Of a stretch of DNA of 64,000 nucleotides, positions 7,702 through 16,544 are shown piece after piece (the stretch's first letter is position 1; every line of letters starts with the position of its first letter). Source of the stretch: Leucobacter rhizosphaerae (GTDB lineage Bacteria > Actinomycetota > Actinomycetes > Actinomycetales > Microbacteriaceae); contig NZ_CP095043.1 in the NCBI RefSeq assembly GCF_022919175.1, forward strand, positions 1,178,001 through 1,242,000, in the 5' to 3' direction. Below the pieces are notes generated by a model, which saw only the letters and a program-made list of their open reading frames with translations, did no database searches and was not told the origin of the DNA. The translations under genes were made by a program, and so were the position numbers.

Positions 7702-9372
7702 GTGCGCAAGCTCGCGTTCACCCAGGCCCCGGCCCTGTCGGCCCCGCAGATCATCACGGCCGCCCGTATCCGCACCCTCGACGAGACCGGGACGACCCCC
7801 GAGGCCTTCCTCGTGATCGGCGACCGGATCCGCCATGTGGGATCGATCGCCGAGTGCCGCGCCGCCGCCGAGGCCGTGAGCGCCCTCGATCCCGAACTCG
7901 TCGACCTCGGCGATCGCACGATCCTCCCCGGCTTCATCGACGCGCACGCCCACCCCCTCATGCTCGGACAGATGATGAGCTGGGTCGACTGCGGGCCCGG
8001 CAAGGCCGACTCGATCCCCGAGATCGTCGCGCTCCTCAGCGAGGCCGCGAAGACGCTGCCCGCGGGCCGCCCGATCCGCGGCTACGGCTACGAGCAGCGC
8101 AACCTGGCCGAGCGCCGCCACCCCACCCGCTTCGAGCTCGACGAGGTCGCCACCGACCGCGAGGTCTACCTCATGAACGCCTCCGGGCACGGCGGGGTCG
8201 TGAACAGTTACACCTTCGAGCTGCACGGCGTCACCCGCGACACCCCGAACCCGAAGGGCGGCGAGTTCTTCCGCGACGCCGACGGCGAGCTCACGGGTGA
8301 ACTGTCGGACGCCGCGTGCAACGTGCTCACCGGGCTCGAGGGCGTGAAGATCGGGCACCACGGGCCGAACTTCCACCTCGCCGACGAGCCGGACGAGCAC
8401 AAGCGCCAGCTCGCCGCCGCCCAGGAGAACTTCCTCGAGGGCGGTGTCACGACCATCGGCGACGCACAGGTGAGCCGCCGCGAGTTCGACATGTACCTCC
8501 GGCTTGCCGAATCGGGCGACCTCAAGGTGCGCGTCAGCATGTACCTGCTCTCCCACCTGCTCGACGAGGCCATCGAGATGGGCCTCCACGGCCAGTTCGG
8601 CAACGAGTACCTGAGCTTCGCCGGCATCAAGTTCTACTCCGACGGCACGTTGGGCGGCTGGACCGCGTACTTCCCCGACGGCTACGTCGGCGACCCGTGC
8701 CGCACCGGCCAGCTGTACCACGACCCGCGCGACTACACCGAGCTGATCGCGAAGGCGCACCGCGTCGGGCTGCAGACCGCGACTCACTCGCAGTCGCCCA
8801 CGGCCCTCGAGATGGTCATCGGCGCCATCGAGGCCGCGCTCGACGAGCGCCCCGACGCCGACGCTCGCCACCGGATCGAGCACTGCGGCCTGCCGACGCC
8901 CGCGCAGATCGAGCGCATGGCCGCCGCGGGGATCATGCCGGTCAACCAGCCGCAGCACCACTACAACTGGGGCGAGGGTGTGGAGCAGGCCGTCGGCACC
9001 CCCGGCGAGCGCTTCAACCCCCTCGGCGAGTTCGAGCGGGCCGGCGTGCCGGTGACGATCTCCTCGGACGCACCGGTGGCGGATCCGCGCCCCATGGAGG
9101 CCGTGCAGGCCGCCGTCTCCCGGATCACCCGGCGCGGCACGCAGCTCGGCTCCGACGACCTCGCCGTCTCGCTCGACACGGCGCTGCGCGCGCACACCAT
9201 CTCCGCGGCTCGCGCGCTCGGCCGCGAGGACGAGCTCGGCAGCCTCGAGACCGGCAAGCGCGCCGACTTCGCCGTGCTCGACCGCGACCCGTTCGACACC
9301 CCGACTCCGGAGCTCGCGCAGGTCGCGATCTCCGAGACGTGGGTCGGCGGCGAGCGCGTCTACGCGCGGTAA
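7702..9372 (+). CDS. YtcJ-like amidohydrolase (amidohydrolase family 3)
   Basis: A 556-residue predicted metal-dependent hydrolase. The metal-binding HxH pair appears in PGFIDAHAHPLML (about residue 80). Later conserved parts are QTATHSQSP, DARHRIEHCGL (third metal His region) and ISSDAPVADPRPM. This matches the PF07969/YtcJ group, which includes N-substituted formamide deformylase. A GTG at 7702 was chosen because AAGGAG at 7689-7694 precedes it by 7 bases; an upstream in-frame start (7534) would encode an implausible extension. It is the first gene of a four-gene operon with a transporter, a TPP enzyme and a 2-hydroxyacid dehydrogenase. Confidence 0.88.
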   Translation: MRKLAFTQAPALSAPQIITAARIRTLDETGTTPEAFLVIGDRIRHVGSIAECRAAAEAVSALDPELVDLGDRTILPGFIDAHAHPLMLGQMMSWVDCGPGKADSIPEIVALLSEAAKTLPAGRPIRGYGYEQRNLAERRHPTRFELDEVATDREVYLMNASGHGGVVNSYTFELHGVTRDTPNPKGGEFFRDADGELTGELSDAACNVLTGLEGVKIGHHGPNFHLADEPDEHKRQLAAAQENFLEGGVTTIGDAQVSRREFDMYLRLAESGDLKVRVSMYLLSHLLDEAIEMGLHGQFGNEYLSFAGIKFYSDGTLGGWTAYFPDGYVGDPCRTGQLYHDPRDYTELIAKAHRVGLQTATHSQSPTALEMVIGAIEAALDERPDADARHRIEHCGLPTPAQIERMAAAGIMPVNQPQHHYNWGEGVEQAVGTPGERFNPLGEFERAGVPVTISSDAPVADPRPMEAVQAAVSRITRRGTQLGSDDLAVSLDTALRAHTISAARALGREDELGSLETGKRADFAVLDRDPFDTPTPELAQVAISETWVGGERVYAR

Positions 9373-9440
9373 TCCGCACTCCCTCTCCAGTCCATCCCCG
9401 TTTCACCCCCATCCTGTTGGCATCCAGCAAAGGAGCTCTC

Positions 9441-10790
9441 ATGTCCGCCACAGCAACAGCTGCCCCGAACTCGCACAGACGTGCGTTGAAGGGCGGCATG
9501 GCCGCCCTCGTCGGCACGTCCATCGAGTGGTACGACTTCTACGTCTACGCCACCGCGGCGGCGATCATCTTCCCGCACGTGTTCTTCCCGGAGGCCGAGC
9601 CCGCCCTGGCGACGCTCGCGTCCTTCGGCACCTACGCGGTGGCATTCTTCATGCGTCCGATCGGCGGCATCGTCTTCGGGCACATCGGTGACAAGATCGG
9701 CCGCAAGCCCGCGCTCACCATCACCCTGGTGCTCATGGGCGTCGCCACGACCCTGGTCGGGGTGCTGCCGGGCTACGCCCAGATCGGCATCTGGGGCCCG
9801 ATCCTCCTCATCCTCTGCCGCATGGCGCAGGGGCTCGCCGTCGGCGGGGAGTGGGGCGGCGCGAGCCTGATGGCCGTGGAGAGCGCCCCGCAGAAGTGGA
9901 AGAACTTCTACGGCGGCTTCACGCAGCTCGGCAATCCGCTCGGTGCGCTCATGGCGACCGGTGCCTTCTGGGCGCTGTCGGCGCTCGGCCAGGATGCGCT
10001 CCTGAGCTGGGGCTGGCGCGTGCCGTTCCTGTTCAGCATCGTGCTGATCGGCGTCGGCTTCTGGGTCCGCTACCGCGTCGAGGAGACGCCGGTGTTCGCC
10101 GAAAAGGTTGAGGGCCAGCAGCAGTCCACCCCGCTCCTCTTCGCGCTGAAGAACAACTGGAGCCCGATCCTGCTCGGCTTCCTCATCATCGCGATGTCCT
10201 CGGGCGGCTACGTGATCGCCACCACGTTCGTGCAGAACTACGCGGACACCCCGGAGATCGGGCTCGACCCGACCATCATCCTGGGCGCGCTGACCATCGC
10301 GTCGCTCGTCGAGGCGATCGTCACCCTGCCGCTCGCGGCCATCGGCGACAAGATCGGTGCGAAGCGCGTGATGTACTTCGGCATCATCGGGTCCTTCCTC
10401 GTGATCATGCCGCTCGTGCTCTCGATCCAGGCGAAGAACGTCGCGCTGATCTGGCTCTTCGTGATCCTCATCCGCGTCACGCTCAGCGGCGCGTGGGCTC
10501 CGCTGTCGACCCTGATGGCGCAGATGTTCCGCCCGCAGTCGCGCTACACCTCGATGTCGCTCTCCTACGGCCTCGGCGCTGCGGTGTGGGGCGGCCTCTC
10601 CCCGGCGATCGCCTCGCTGCTCCTCGTCGTGACCGGCGGCAACTTCTGGTCGGTCGTCGGGTTCTTCGGCCTCCTCACGGTCGCCGCGTGGATCGGCGTG
10701 CGCTTCGCCCCGCAGCACTCGGATGCCGCGCCGGTGACGGCGTCCTTCACGGCGCGCACCGACACCACCGGGATCAGCACCGGGAAGTAA
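9441..10790 (+). CDS. MHS family (metabolite:H+ symporter) MFS transporter
   Basis: A 449-residue, 12-segment membrane protein. The N-terminal signature MAALVGTSIEWYDFYVYATAAA is the hallmark of the metabolite:H+ symporter branch of the MFS (ProP, ShiA, KgtP). The loop 2-3 motif GHIGDKIGRKPAL and RMAQGLAVGGEWGGA are also present. It should import an organic acid or zwitterion by proton symport. AAAGGAG at 9429-9435 sets the ATG at 9441. Its place between the amidohydrolase and the TPP enzyme suggests it brings in the substrate or a precursor for this operon. Confidence 0.9.
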   Translation: MSATATAAPNSHRRALKGGMAALVGTSIEWYDFYVYATAAAIIFPHVFFPEAEPALATLASFGTYAVAFFMRPIGGIVFGHIGDKIGRKPALTITLVLMGVATTLVGVLPGYAQIGIWGPILLILCRMAQGLAVGGEWGGASLMAVESAPQKWKNFYGGFTQLGNPLGALMATGAFWALSALGQDALLSWGWRVPFLFSIVLIGVGFWVRYRVEETPVFAEKVEGQQQSTPLLFALKNNWSPILLGFLIIAMSSGGYVIATTFVQNYADTPEIGLDPTIILGALTIASLVEAIVTLPLAAIGDKIGAKRVMYFGIIGSFLVIMPLVLSIQAKNVALIWLFVILIRVTLSGAWAPLSTLMAQMFRPQSRYTSMSLSYGLGAAVWGGLSPAIASLLLVVTGGNFWSVVGFFGLLTVAAWIGVRFAPQHSDAAPVTASFTARTDTTGISTGK

Positions 10791-10795
10791 CCCTC

Positions 10796-10872
10796 GGGCC
10801 GGGCGTCAGGCACGCCGCGCCCGGCCCCGGGCCACCCCCGTCTCCCCTCCCCTCGTCTCCCTCCCCCTTTTC
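10796..10872 (+). other. Intra-operon hairpin and pyrimidine tract
   Basis: A 10-bp stem (GGGCCGGGCG at 10796-10805 with CGCCCGGCCC at 10818-10827, 12-base loop) follows the transporter stop. It is followed by 10841-10872, 32 bases with a single purine (G10855). It lacks a classical U-run, so it may be a processing/stability element or a partial terminator separating the first two and last two genes of the operon. Confidence 0.4.
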
Positions 10873-10895
10873 ACCCCACGAACTCGAGGAACATC

Positions 10896-12527
10896 ATGGA
10901 CACCACTCCCAAGCGCACCACCGGCTGGGTCATCATGGAGACCCTTCGCGGCTACGGCATCGACACGGTCTTCGGGATCCCCGGCACCCACAACCTCGAG
11001 TTCTACCGTCCGCTCAGTGCGCTCGGGATCCGCCCCGTCACCACGCGGCACGAGCAGGGCGCGGGCTACGGCTCCGACGGCTGGTCGCTGCAGACCGGCT
11101 TGCCGGGCGTCGTCATCACCACGAGCGGACCCGGCCTCCTGAACGCCCTGTCGGCGGCCGGCACGGCGTACTGCGAGTCGCGACCCATGATCGTGCTCTC
11201 CCCCGGCCCCGCGATCGGCGCGGAGTTCGCCGACATCGGCACACTGCACGAGACGAAGGATCAGCTCGGCGCCGCCTCCGCGATCGTCGAGTGGGGCCGC
11301 CGCGTGCGGTCGGCCGAGGAGGCCGTCACTGCGATCCACGACGCCTTCGAGCTCTTCGCGACCACCCGCCCGCGCCCCGTCTACATCGAGGTGCCGCTCG
11401 ACGTGCTGGAGGAGACGACCGAGCTCGCCGCCGCCGAGACCGCGCCCCGCAGCTTCGCGGCACCCGCGGCACCCGACGCGGCCGACGTCGCCGAGGCCGC
11501 CCGACTGCTCGCCGGTGCCGAGCGCCCGGCGATCCTGGCCGGCGGCGGATCCCGCGGCGCCGCGGCCGAGCTGCGCGCGCTCGCCGAGCGGCTCGACGCC
11601 CCGGTCGTCACCACCCTCAACGCGAAGGGTGTGCTCGATGAGGCGCACCCGCTCGCCGTCGGCTCGTGCCTGCGGCTCGCCGCCGGTCGTCGGGTCGCGC
11701 AGGAGGCCGACGTGCTGCTCGTCGTCGGCTCGAAGCTCGGTGAGGCCGAGCTCTGGGTCTCGCGCCTGGAGGCCGAGGGCGCCGTGATCCGGATCGATCT
11801 GCTCGAGTCGCAGATCCAGAAGAACCAGCGCGCCGACGTGGGACTGGTCGGCGACGCCGCCGTCGCGCTTCGCGCGCTCGGTACGGAGCTGGGTGCGGGT
11901 GCTGCCGATCACGGAGCAGCTGACCGCGTGCGCGAGATCCGCGCCGCCGTGCGCGCCGAGTCGGCGGAGCTCTCGAGCGTCAACACGGAGCTGGCCGAAG
12001 CCATCGCCTCCGCGCTCCCCGCGAACGCGATCGTCGCGACCGATTCCTCGCAGATCGCCTACTGGGGCCTGCTGAACACCGTGCAGGTCGCCGAACCGAA
12101 CTCCACGCCGTACATGGCCACCTACGCGACGCTCGGCTACGGCCTGCCCGCCGCGCTCGGGGCGCGCATCGCCGCCCCGCACCGCCCCTCGGTGGTCGTG
12201 ACGGGCGACGGTGCGCTCATGTTCTCGATGAACGAGCTCATCACGGTCGTCGAGCAGCGCGAAGACGTCACCGTGATCGTCGTCGACAACGGCGGCTACG
12301 CCGAGATCAAGCAGAACGAGCTCGACGCCGGGATCGCACCCGTGGGCGTGGATCTCGTGCAGCCCGACTGGGCCGCCGTCGCGACGGCGTTCGGCGGCAC
12401 CGGTCGCCGCGCGGGCAGCGCCTCGGAGCTCGCCGCGGCCGTGAGCGACGCGGTGGCCGCGGGTGGTCTGCAGCTCATCCACATCGACCAGGCGACGTTC
12501 GACACGGCTCAGGAGCACGCAGCATGA
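10896..12527 (+). CDS. Thiamine pyrophosphate-dependent 2-oxoacid decarboxylase (AruI/5-guanidino-2-oxopentanoate decarboxylase-like)
   Basis: A 543-residue TPP enzyme with the usual three domains. The catalytic glutamate is E53 in TRHEQGAGY. The diphosphate/Mg motif starts with GDG at 437-439 (TGDGALMFSMNEL) and ends at VVDN about 30 residues later. The N-terminal pattern VFGIPGTHNLEFYR and LHETKDQLG closely resemble AruI-type 5-guanidino-2-oxopentanoate decarboxylases as I recall them, rather than acetolactate synthase. It should decarboxylate or ligate a 2-oxo acid. Its stop overlaps the ATG of the 2-hydroxyacid dehydrogenase by 4 bases, so the two are coupled. The true substrate is unknown. 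Confidence 0.85.
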   Translation: MDTTPKRTTGWVIMETLRGYGIDTVFGIPGTHNLEFYRPLSALGIRPVTTRHEQGAGYGSDGWSLQTGLPGVVITTSGPGLLNALSAAGTAYCESRPMIVLSPGPAIGAEFADIGTLHETKDQLGAASAIVEWGRRVRSAEEAVTAIHDAFELFATTRPRPVYIEVPLDVLEETTELAAAETAPRSFAAPAAPDAADVAEAARLLAGAERPAILAGGGSRGAAAELRALAERLDAPVVTTLNAKGVLDEAHPLAVGSCLRLAAGRRVAQEADVLLVVGSKLGEAELWVSRLEAEGAVIRIDLLESQIQKNQRADVGLVGDAAVALRALGTELGAGAADHGAADRVREIRAAVRAESAELSSVNTELAEAIASALPANAIVATDSSQIAYWGLLNTVQVAEPNSTPYMATYATLGYGLPAALGARIAAPHRPSVVVTGDGALMFSMNELITVVEQREDVTVIVVDNGGYAEIKQNELDAGIAPVGVDLVQPDWAAVATAFGGTGRRAGSASELAAAVSDAVAAGGLQLIHIDQATFDTAQEHAA

Positions 12528-13525
12528 CCACGACCACGACCACGACCGAACGTCCTCTCGCCGTCTACACCGACGTCGACGACACCGATCCCGCGCCCGG
12601 GATCCGGCTCCTCGAGGATCACGGCTTCGAGGTGCGTGTGCTCGGCACCCGCAATCCGCAGGAGATCGTCGCGGGAGCCCAGGGCGCGACCGTGCTGCTC
12701 CCCGGCTACGCCGCGGTGACCCGGGAGATGATCGAAGCACTGCCCGGTCTGAAGCTCATCTCGCTCATGTCCATGGGCTTCGATTACGTCGACGTGGAGG
12801 CCGCCACGGAGCACGGCGTGTGGGTGACGAACGTGCCCGGCGCCGCGACCGAGGAGGTGGCGACGCACGCCCTCGCGATCCTGCTGTCGAGCGTGCGCCA
12901 GCTCGGGTTCTACACGGCCTCGGCGGTACCGCCCACCTGGAACGACCGGGCGCCTTCGGCCCCGCCGCGGCTCAGCGAGACCACGCTCGGGATCATCGGC
13001 CTCGGCAAGATCGGCCGTGAGCTCGTGCGGCTCGCGCGCCCGCTCTTCGGCGAGGTCATCGGCTACGATCCGATGCTGCCCGACACCCCGGAAATGCGCG
13101 CCGAGCTCGCCGACCTCGGTGTGCGGCGCACGGACTTGGCCGAGGTGCGGGCGAGCGCTGATGTGCTGTCGCTCCACCTGCCGCTCATGCCCGAGACCGA
13201 GCGCATGGTCGACGCCGAGTTCCTCGCGGCGATGCCGCGTGGCGCGGTGCTCGTGAACGTGTCGCGAGGCGGGCTCGTGGATCACGCGGCCCTGGCTGCC
13301 TCCCTCGATGCGGGCCACCTCTCGGGTGCGGCCCTCGACGTGCTCGACCAGGAGCCGCCCGCCGCGGACCACCCCATGCTCGGACGGTCGGACGTGGTGC
13401 TCACGCCGCACATCGCCTACTTCTCCGCGCGGACCGAGATCGAGTACGTGCGCATCCAGGCGCAGAACGGCGCGAGCCTGCTCACCACGGGCGCACCCGA
13501 TTCGCCCGTCAACCGCCTGGGGTAG
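12524..13525 (+). CDS. D-2-hydroxyacid dehydrogenase family protein
   Basis: A 333-residue NAD(P)-dependent oxidoreductase. The nucleotide-binding motif GLGKIG lies at about residue 153, and the catalytic Arg, Glu and His are in NVSRGGLVD, LDQEPP and LTPHIAY. A run of seven Thr follows the start Met, encoded by repeated ACC/ACG/ACA-type codons. It would interconvert a 2-oxo acid and a D-2-hydroxy acid (or act on a phosphoglycerate-like compound). The 4-base overlap with the TPP enzyme ties it to the same pathway, perhaps supplying the 2-oxo acid that the TPP enzyme decarboxylates. Confidence 0.88.
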   Translation: MTTTTTTTERPLAVYTDVDDTDPAPGIRLLEDHGFEVRVLGTRNPQEIVAGAQGATVLLPGYAAVTREMIEALPGLKLISLMSMGFDYVDVEAATEHGVWVTNVPGAATEEVATHALAILLSSVRQLGFYTASAVPPTWNDRAPSAPPRLSETTLGIIGLGKIGRELVRLARPLFGEVIGYDPMLPDTPEMRAELADLGVRRTDLAEVRASADVLSLHLPLMPETERMVDAEFLAAMPRGAVLVNVSRGGLVDHAALAASLDAGHLSGAALDVLDQEPPAADHPMLGRSDVVLTPHIAYFSARTEIEYVRIQAQNGASLLTTGAPDSPVNRLG

Positions 13526-13629
13526 GTGGGGTTAGGGATCCGGCCGGTGCGTGCCTGCCCGGGTTCCCGGCCGCGGTTCTCGGCCGTGCTTTCCTGTCCC
13601 TGCGTGGCAGACTGGGCGCAGGAGGAGTC

Positions 13630-14817
13630 ATGAGCAACCCCGAGAGCCACCCAGCGGAGACGGTCTGCGCCGCCGGGCCCGCGCGCGTCGAGATCCTCGA
13701 GCCGCGGGACGTGCCGCTCGGCGGCCTGCGCGCCATGAATGTGCGGCGAACGCTGCCGCAGCGGGAGCGCTCGCTGATCGGCGCCTGGTGCTTCCTCGAT
13801 CACTACGGGCCCGATCGAGTCGCCGACAGCGGCGGGATGAACGTGCCCGCACACCCGCACACCGGGCTGCAAACAGTGAGCTGGCTGTTCTCGGGTGAGA
13901 TTGAGCACCGTGACAGCGCCGGCTTCCAGGCGATCGTGCGGCCCGGCGAGTTGAACCTCATGACGGCGGGCCGCGGGATCAGTCACTCGGAGCGCTCGAC
14001 GCCCGACACCACGGTGCTGCACGGAGCGCAGCTCTGGGTGGCGCTGCCGCACGGCGCTCGGGACACCCCGAAGACCTTCGAGCACTACGCTCCCCCCGTG
14101 GTGGCGGGTGAGGGATGGCGGGCGCAGGTGTTCTTGGGGACCCTGCTCGGCGAGACGTCGCCGATGACGACGCACACGGCGCTGGTCGGTGCTGAGATCG
14201 CGCTGGATCCCGGGTGCTCGATCCGGGTCGAGGTGGCGGCGGGTCACGAGCACGGGGTGCTCGTCGACGCGGGAGCGGTCACGGTGCGGGGGTGCGGCGG
14301 GGATGGGCGCAGTGGAGATGGGCGCGGCGGGGATGGGCGCGGCGCTGGGGCAGCGGTCACGGCCGGCACGGTCACGGCCGGCACGGTCACGGCCGGCACG
14401 GACGGAGCTGGCACGGACGGAGCTGGCACGGTCAAGGTCGGCACGAACGCGCTGGCCTACGTGCCCGCCGGATCCAGCGAGCTCCACATCACCGCGGGAG
14501 CCAACGGCGCTCGGGTCCTCCTCATCGGAGGTGAACCCTTCGGTGAGGAACTCGTGATGTGGTGGAACTTCGTCGGCCGCGACCACGATGAGATCATGCG
14601 CGCACGCGCCGATTGGCAGGCCGAACTCGCTGCGGCCGGCGTTGCTGATGTTGCTGAGACACCCGGCCGGCGGGAGGCGCCAGATGCTCCAGTCGCAACC
14701 AACGTTTCTCTCGATGCTCCGGCACCTGATCGCTTCGGGCTCCCCGATGGCGAACCGGAGCCTCCACTGAGCGCACCTCCCGCGCCAATCGCGCAACTGC
14801 TCCCTCGGCGACGCTAG
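13630..14817 (+). CDS. Pirin family protein with in-frame repeat insertion
   Basis: A 395-residue bicupin protein. The N-terminal cupin has the pirin metal motif HPHTGLQTVSWLFSGEIEH and the second motif GRGISHSERS. The C-terminal pirin domain ends GGEPFGEELVMWWNFVGR. Iron-binding pirins act as quercetinase-like dioxygenases or regulators. Between the two halves (residues about 224-272) is a Gly/Thr/Ala-rich insert made of 15-bp tandem repeats, followed by normal sequence. The last ~60 residues are Pro/Ala-rich and also atypical. Typical pirins have 230-330 residues, so both insert and tail are extra. Confidence 0.88.
   Translation: MSNPESHPAETVCAAGPARVEILEPRDVPLGGLRAMNVRRTLPQRERSLIGAWCFLDHYGPDRVADSGGMNVPAHPHTGLQTVSWLFSGEIEHRDSAGFQAIVRPGELNLMTAGRGISHSERSTPDTTVLHGAQLWVALPHGARDTPKTFEHYAPPVVAGEGWRAQVFLGTLLGETSPMTTHTALVGAEIALDPGCSIRVEVAAGHEHGVLVDAGAVTVRGCGGDGRSGDGRGGDGRGAGAAVTAGTVTAGTVTAGTDGAGTDGAGTVKVGTNALAYVPAGSSELHITAGANGARVLLIGGEPFGEELVMWWNFVGRDHDEIMRARADWQAELAAAGVADVAETPGRREAPDAPVATNVSLDAPAPDRFGLPDGEPEPPLSAPPAPIAQLLPRRR
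14299..14444 (+). repeat. Two adjacent 15-bp tandem arrays inside the pirin gene
   Basis: Three copies of a 15-mer of the GGGGATGGGCGCGGC type lie at 14299-14343 and encode GDGR[S/G] units. After an 11-bp gap, six copies of a second 15-mer (GGTCACGGCCGGCAC type, 14355-14444) encode VTAGT, VTAGT, VTAGT, DGAGT, DGAGT and VKVGT. Units are in frame, so copy-number change would lengthen or shorten a linker without a frameshift. Confidence 0.9.
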
Positions 14818-14888
14818 CGACGCTCACACGGACGGACGGACGCTGCGGATTCCGCTGCACGAGCCCGCGCTTCACGTTCCCCTCATAC

Positions 14889-16544
14889 TCAGAATGGTGG
14901 GGTGTGGTGCGATTCTGGAGGATCCGAAGCTCGTGATCCAGGTGGGTCGGTGCCTGGCGTTCTGCCCCGAACCCTCGGTTCATTCTGTCTCGTCGGCGCA
15001 TCCCGCCCCGTCGGCGCATCCCGCCCCGTCGGCGCATCCCGACCCGTCGGTGCATCCCGACCCTTCGGTTCACCCCGACCGCGCACGCGTCGGAATCTGA
15101 CCGCGCTGGGTGCTCGTTCGGGGTATGGGGTGCCGGCGGGGCTGGTCCAGGTGAGGGTGCCGTCTCGTGCCTGGGTCACGTTCCATCTGCTGTGGTGCTT
15201 CAGGGTGTGGTGTCTGCGGCAGAGGTGTGCGAGGTTGGTGCTGGTGGTGGGTCCGCCGTGTGCGGCGTCGAGGGTGTGGTCGATGTCGCAGCGTGCGGTG
15301 GGGGTGTGGCAGCCCGGGAAGCGGCAGTGCAGGTCTCGTGCCCGGAGGAACTGCCGGAGTTTTGTGTTGGGTCGGTAGGTGTCGACGGAGAGCACGGTGC
15401 CGGTGTCGGGGTCGACGGTGACTTCTTCCCAGTGGGTGGCGTTGCCGGCGAGATACCGTGCGGTGTCGGTGTCGATGGGTCCGTACCCGGCGAGAATGGC
15501 CGGTGAGACGTTGCTTGTTGCATTCGCGTCTAAGTCGTTGCCGTCGTCACTGAGCCGTTCCTTCGGCACGATGACTTGGACCCGTGCCTGGATGCCTGTA
15601 ATGCCGGTGAGGCCGCTGGTGGCGGCCTGGTTGGGGTCGCTGGCGAGGAGCATATCCGTGAATAAATCAGCGCGGATCTGGTCCATGGATCGGACCGTCG
15701 GGGCTGTGGCTGCTGATTCCCCTTCGGATTCCCCTGAAGGTGCGCCGCTGCCCGGTTCGGTACCCAAGCCAGAGACGTTATGGGCCTGATCATCGGCCCA
15801 GGCCTGTTCGTTCTGCTTCACCAACCGGGCCATCTGGTTCAGTCGGTCCTTGATGCCGGAGGCGTAGACCGCGGGGAGGGTGGCGGTGAGGTCGGCCATG
15901 CCGTCGTCGAGTTCGGTCACGCGCACCATGCGGCAGGCGCGGGCGTCCTGGTGTCGGTCGTCGAGGGTGCGGTCTGCGAATCGTTCCGCGAACTCACGAG
16001 CGACCGACCGCAACCGACCCACCGTCGTGGTCTCCGCGACCTCGAGCACCGCGGACGCGTATCCGGCACGGGACTGAGGATCGGTGAGGATGCTTCCGGC
16101 ATCAGTGATCACCGCCGCGTGGGCCTGTGAGATGCGCCCGGCTGTGAGTGCAGCCATGACCGTCGGATAGTGCTCGACGAGGGTGCGTGCCCGGCTGATC
16201 CGGCCCGCCATGGTCCGATCCGACTCGTGCACGGCGGCCGCGAACTCCGCCGCGACCGCACGATGCTCGAACTCCCCGTGATCCGTGTGCCCATCCCGCG
16301 CCGCAACCAGAGCAGCGAGCTCGTCACCCATGACGAGCAGCGCAGCCTCGGCCGCGTGGAGGGTGTTGATCTGGGCGCGGATCTTCACGAGCGACTCCGC
16401 CAAGATCGCATACGCCGGAGCCGCAAGATCAGCCATCAAACCAGCCGCAGAATTCGGAGCATCAGACTCACTCGACCCAGCACGACCGGGGCCTGGGCCC
16501 GCAGTGGTGCGGTCCGTGACGGGAGGCTCGGTGGTGATGCGCAT
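14889..16544 (-). CDS. DUF222 / HNH endonuclease signature protein
   Basis: About 551 residues (ATG at 16544; a GTG at 16577 would add 11). The N-terminal DUF222 region is helical (MADLAAPAYAILAESLVKIR onward). The C-terminal HNH nuclease is clear: CRFPGCHTPTARCDIDHTLD, then LAHLCRRHHTLKHH. Such DUF222-HNH proteins are abundant in actinobacteria, often in many copies, and are thought to be nucleases of unknown biological role, sometimes in mobile contexts. The C-terminal tail carries GRDAPT repeats and ends in a Pro/Ser-rich stretch. No inverted-repeat ends or transposase are visible nearby. Confidence 0.88.
   Translation of the reverse strand: MRITTEPPVTDRTTAGPGPGRAGSSESDAPNSAAGLMADLAAPAYAILAESLVKIRAQINTLHAAEAALLVMGDELAALVAARDGHTDHGEFEHRAVAAEFAAAVHESDRTMAGRISRARTLVEHYPTVMAALTAGRISQAHAAVITDAGSILTDPQSRAGYASAVLEVAETTTVGRLRSVAREFAERFADRTLDDRHQDARACRMVRVTELDDGMADLTATLPAVYASGIKDRLNQMARLVKQNEQAWADDQAHNVSGLGTEPGSGAPSGESEGESAATAPTVRSMDQIRADLFTDMLLASDPNQAATSGLTGITGIQARVQVIVPKERLSDDGNDLDANATSNVSPAILAGYGPIDTDTARYLAGNATHWEEVTVDPDTGTVLSVDTYRPNTKLRQFLRARDLHCRFPGCHTPTARCDIDHTLDAAHGGPTTSTNLAHLCRRHHTLKHHSRWNVTQARDGTLTWTSPAGTPYPERAPSAVRFRRVRGRGEPKGRDAPTGRDAPTGRDAPTGRDAPTRQNEPRVRGRTPGTDPPGSRASDPPESHHTPPF
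14991..15080 (-). repeat. 18-bp tandem repeat in the HNH protein tail
   Basis: Five consecutive 18-bp units, the first two identical (CGTCGGCGCATCCCGCCC at 14991-15008 and 15009-15026) and the last three diverging. On the coding strand they give GRDAPT hexapeptides and degenerate versions just after the HNH domain. Confidence 0.88.
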
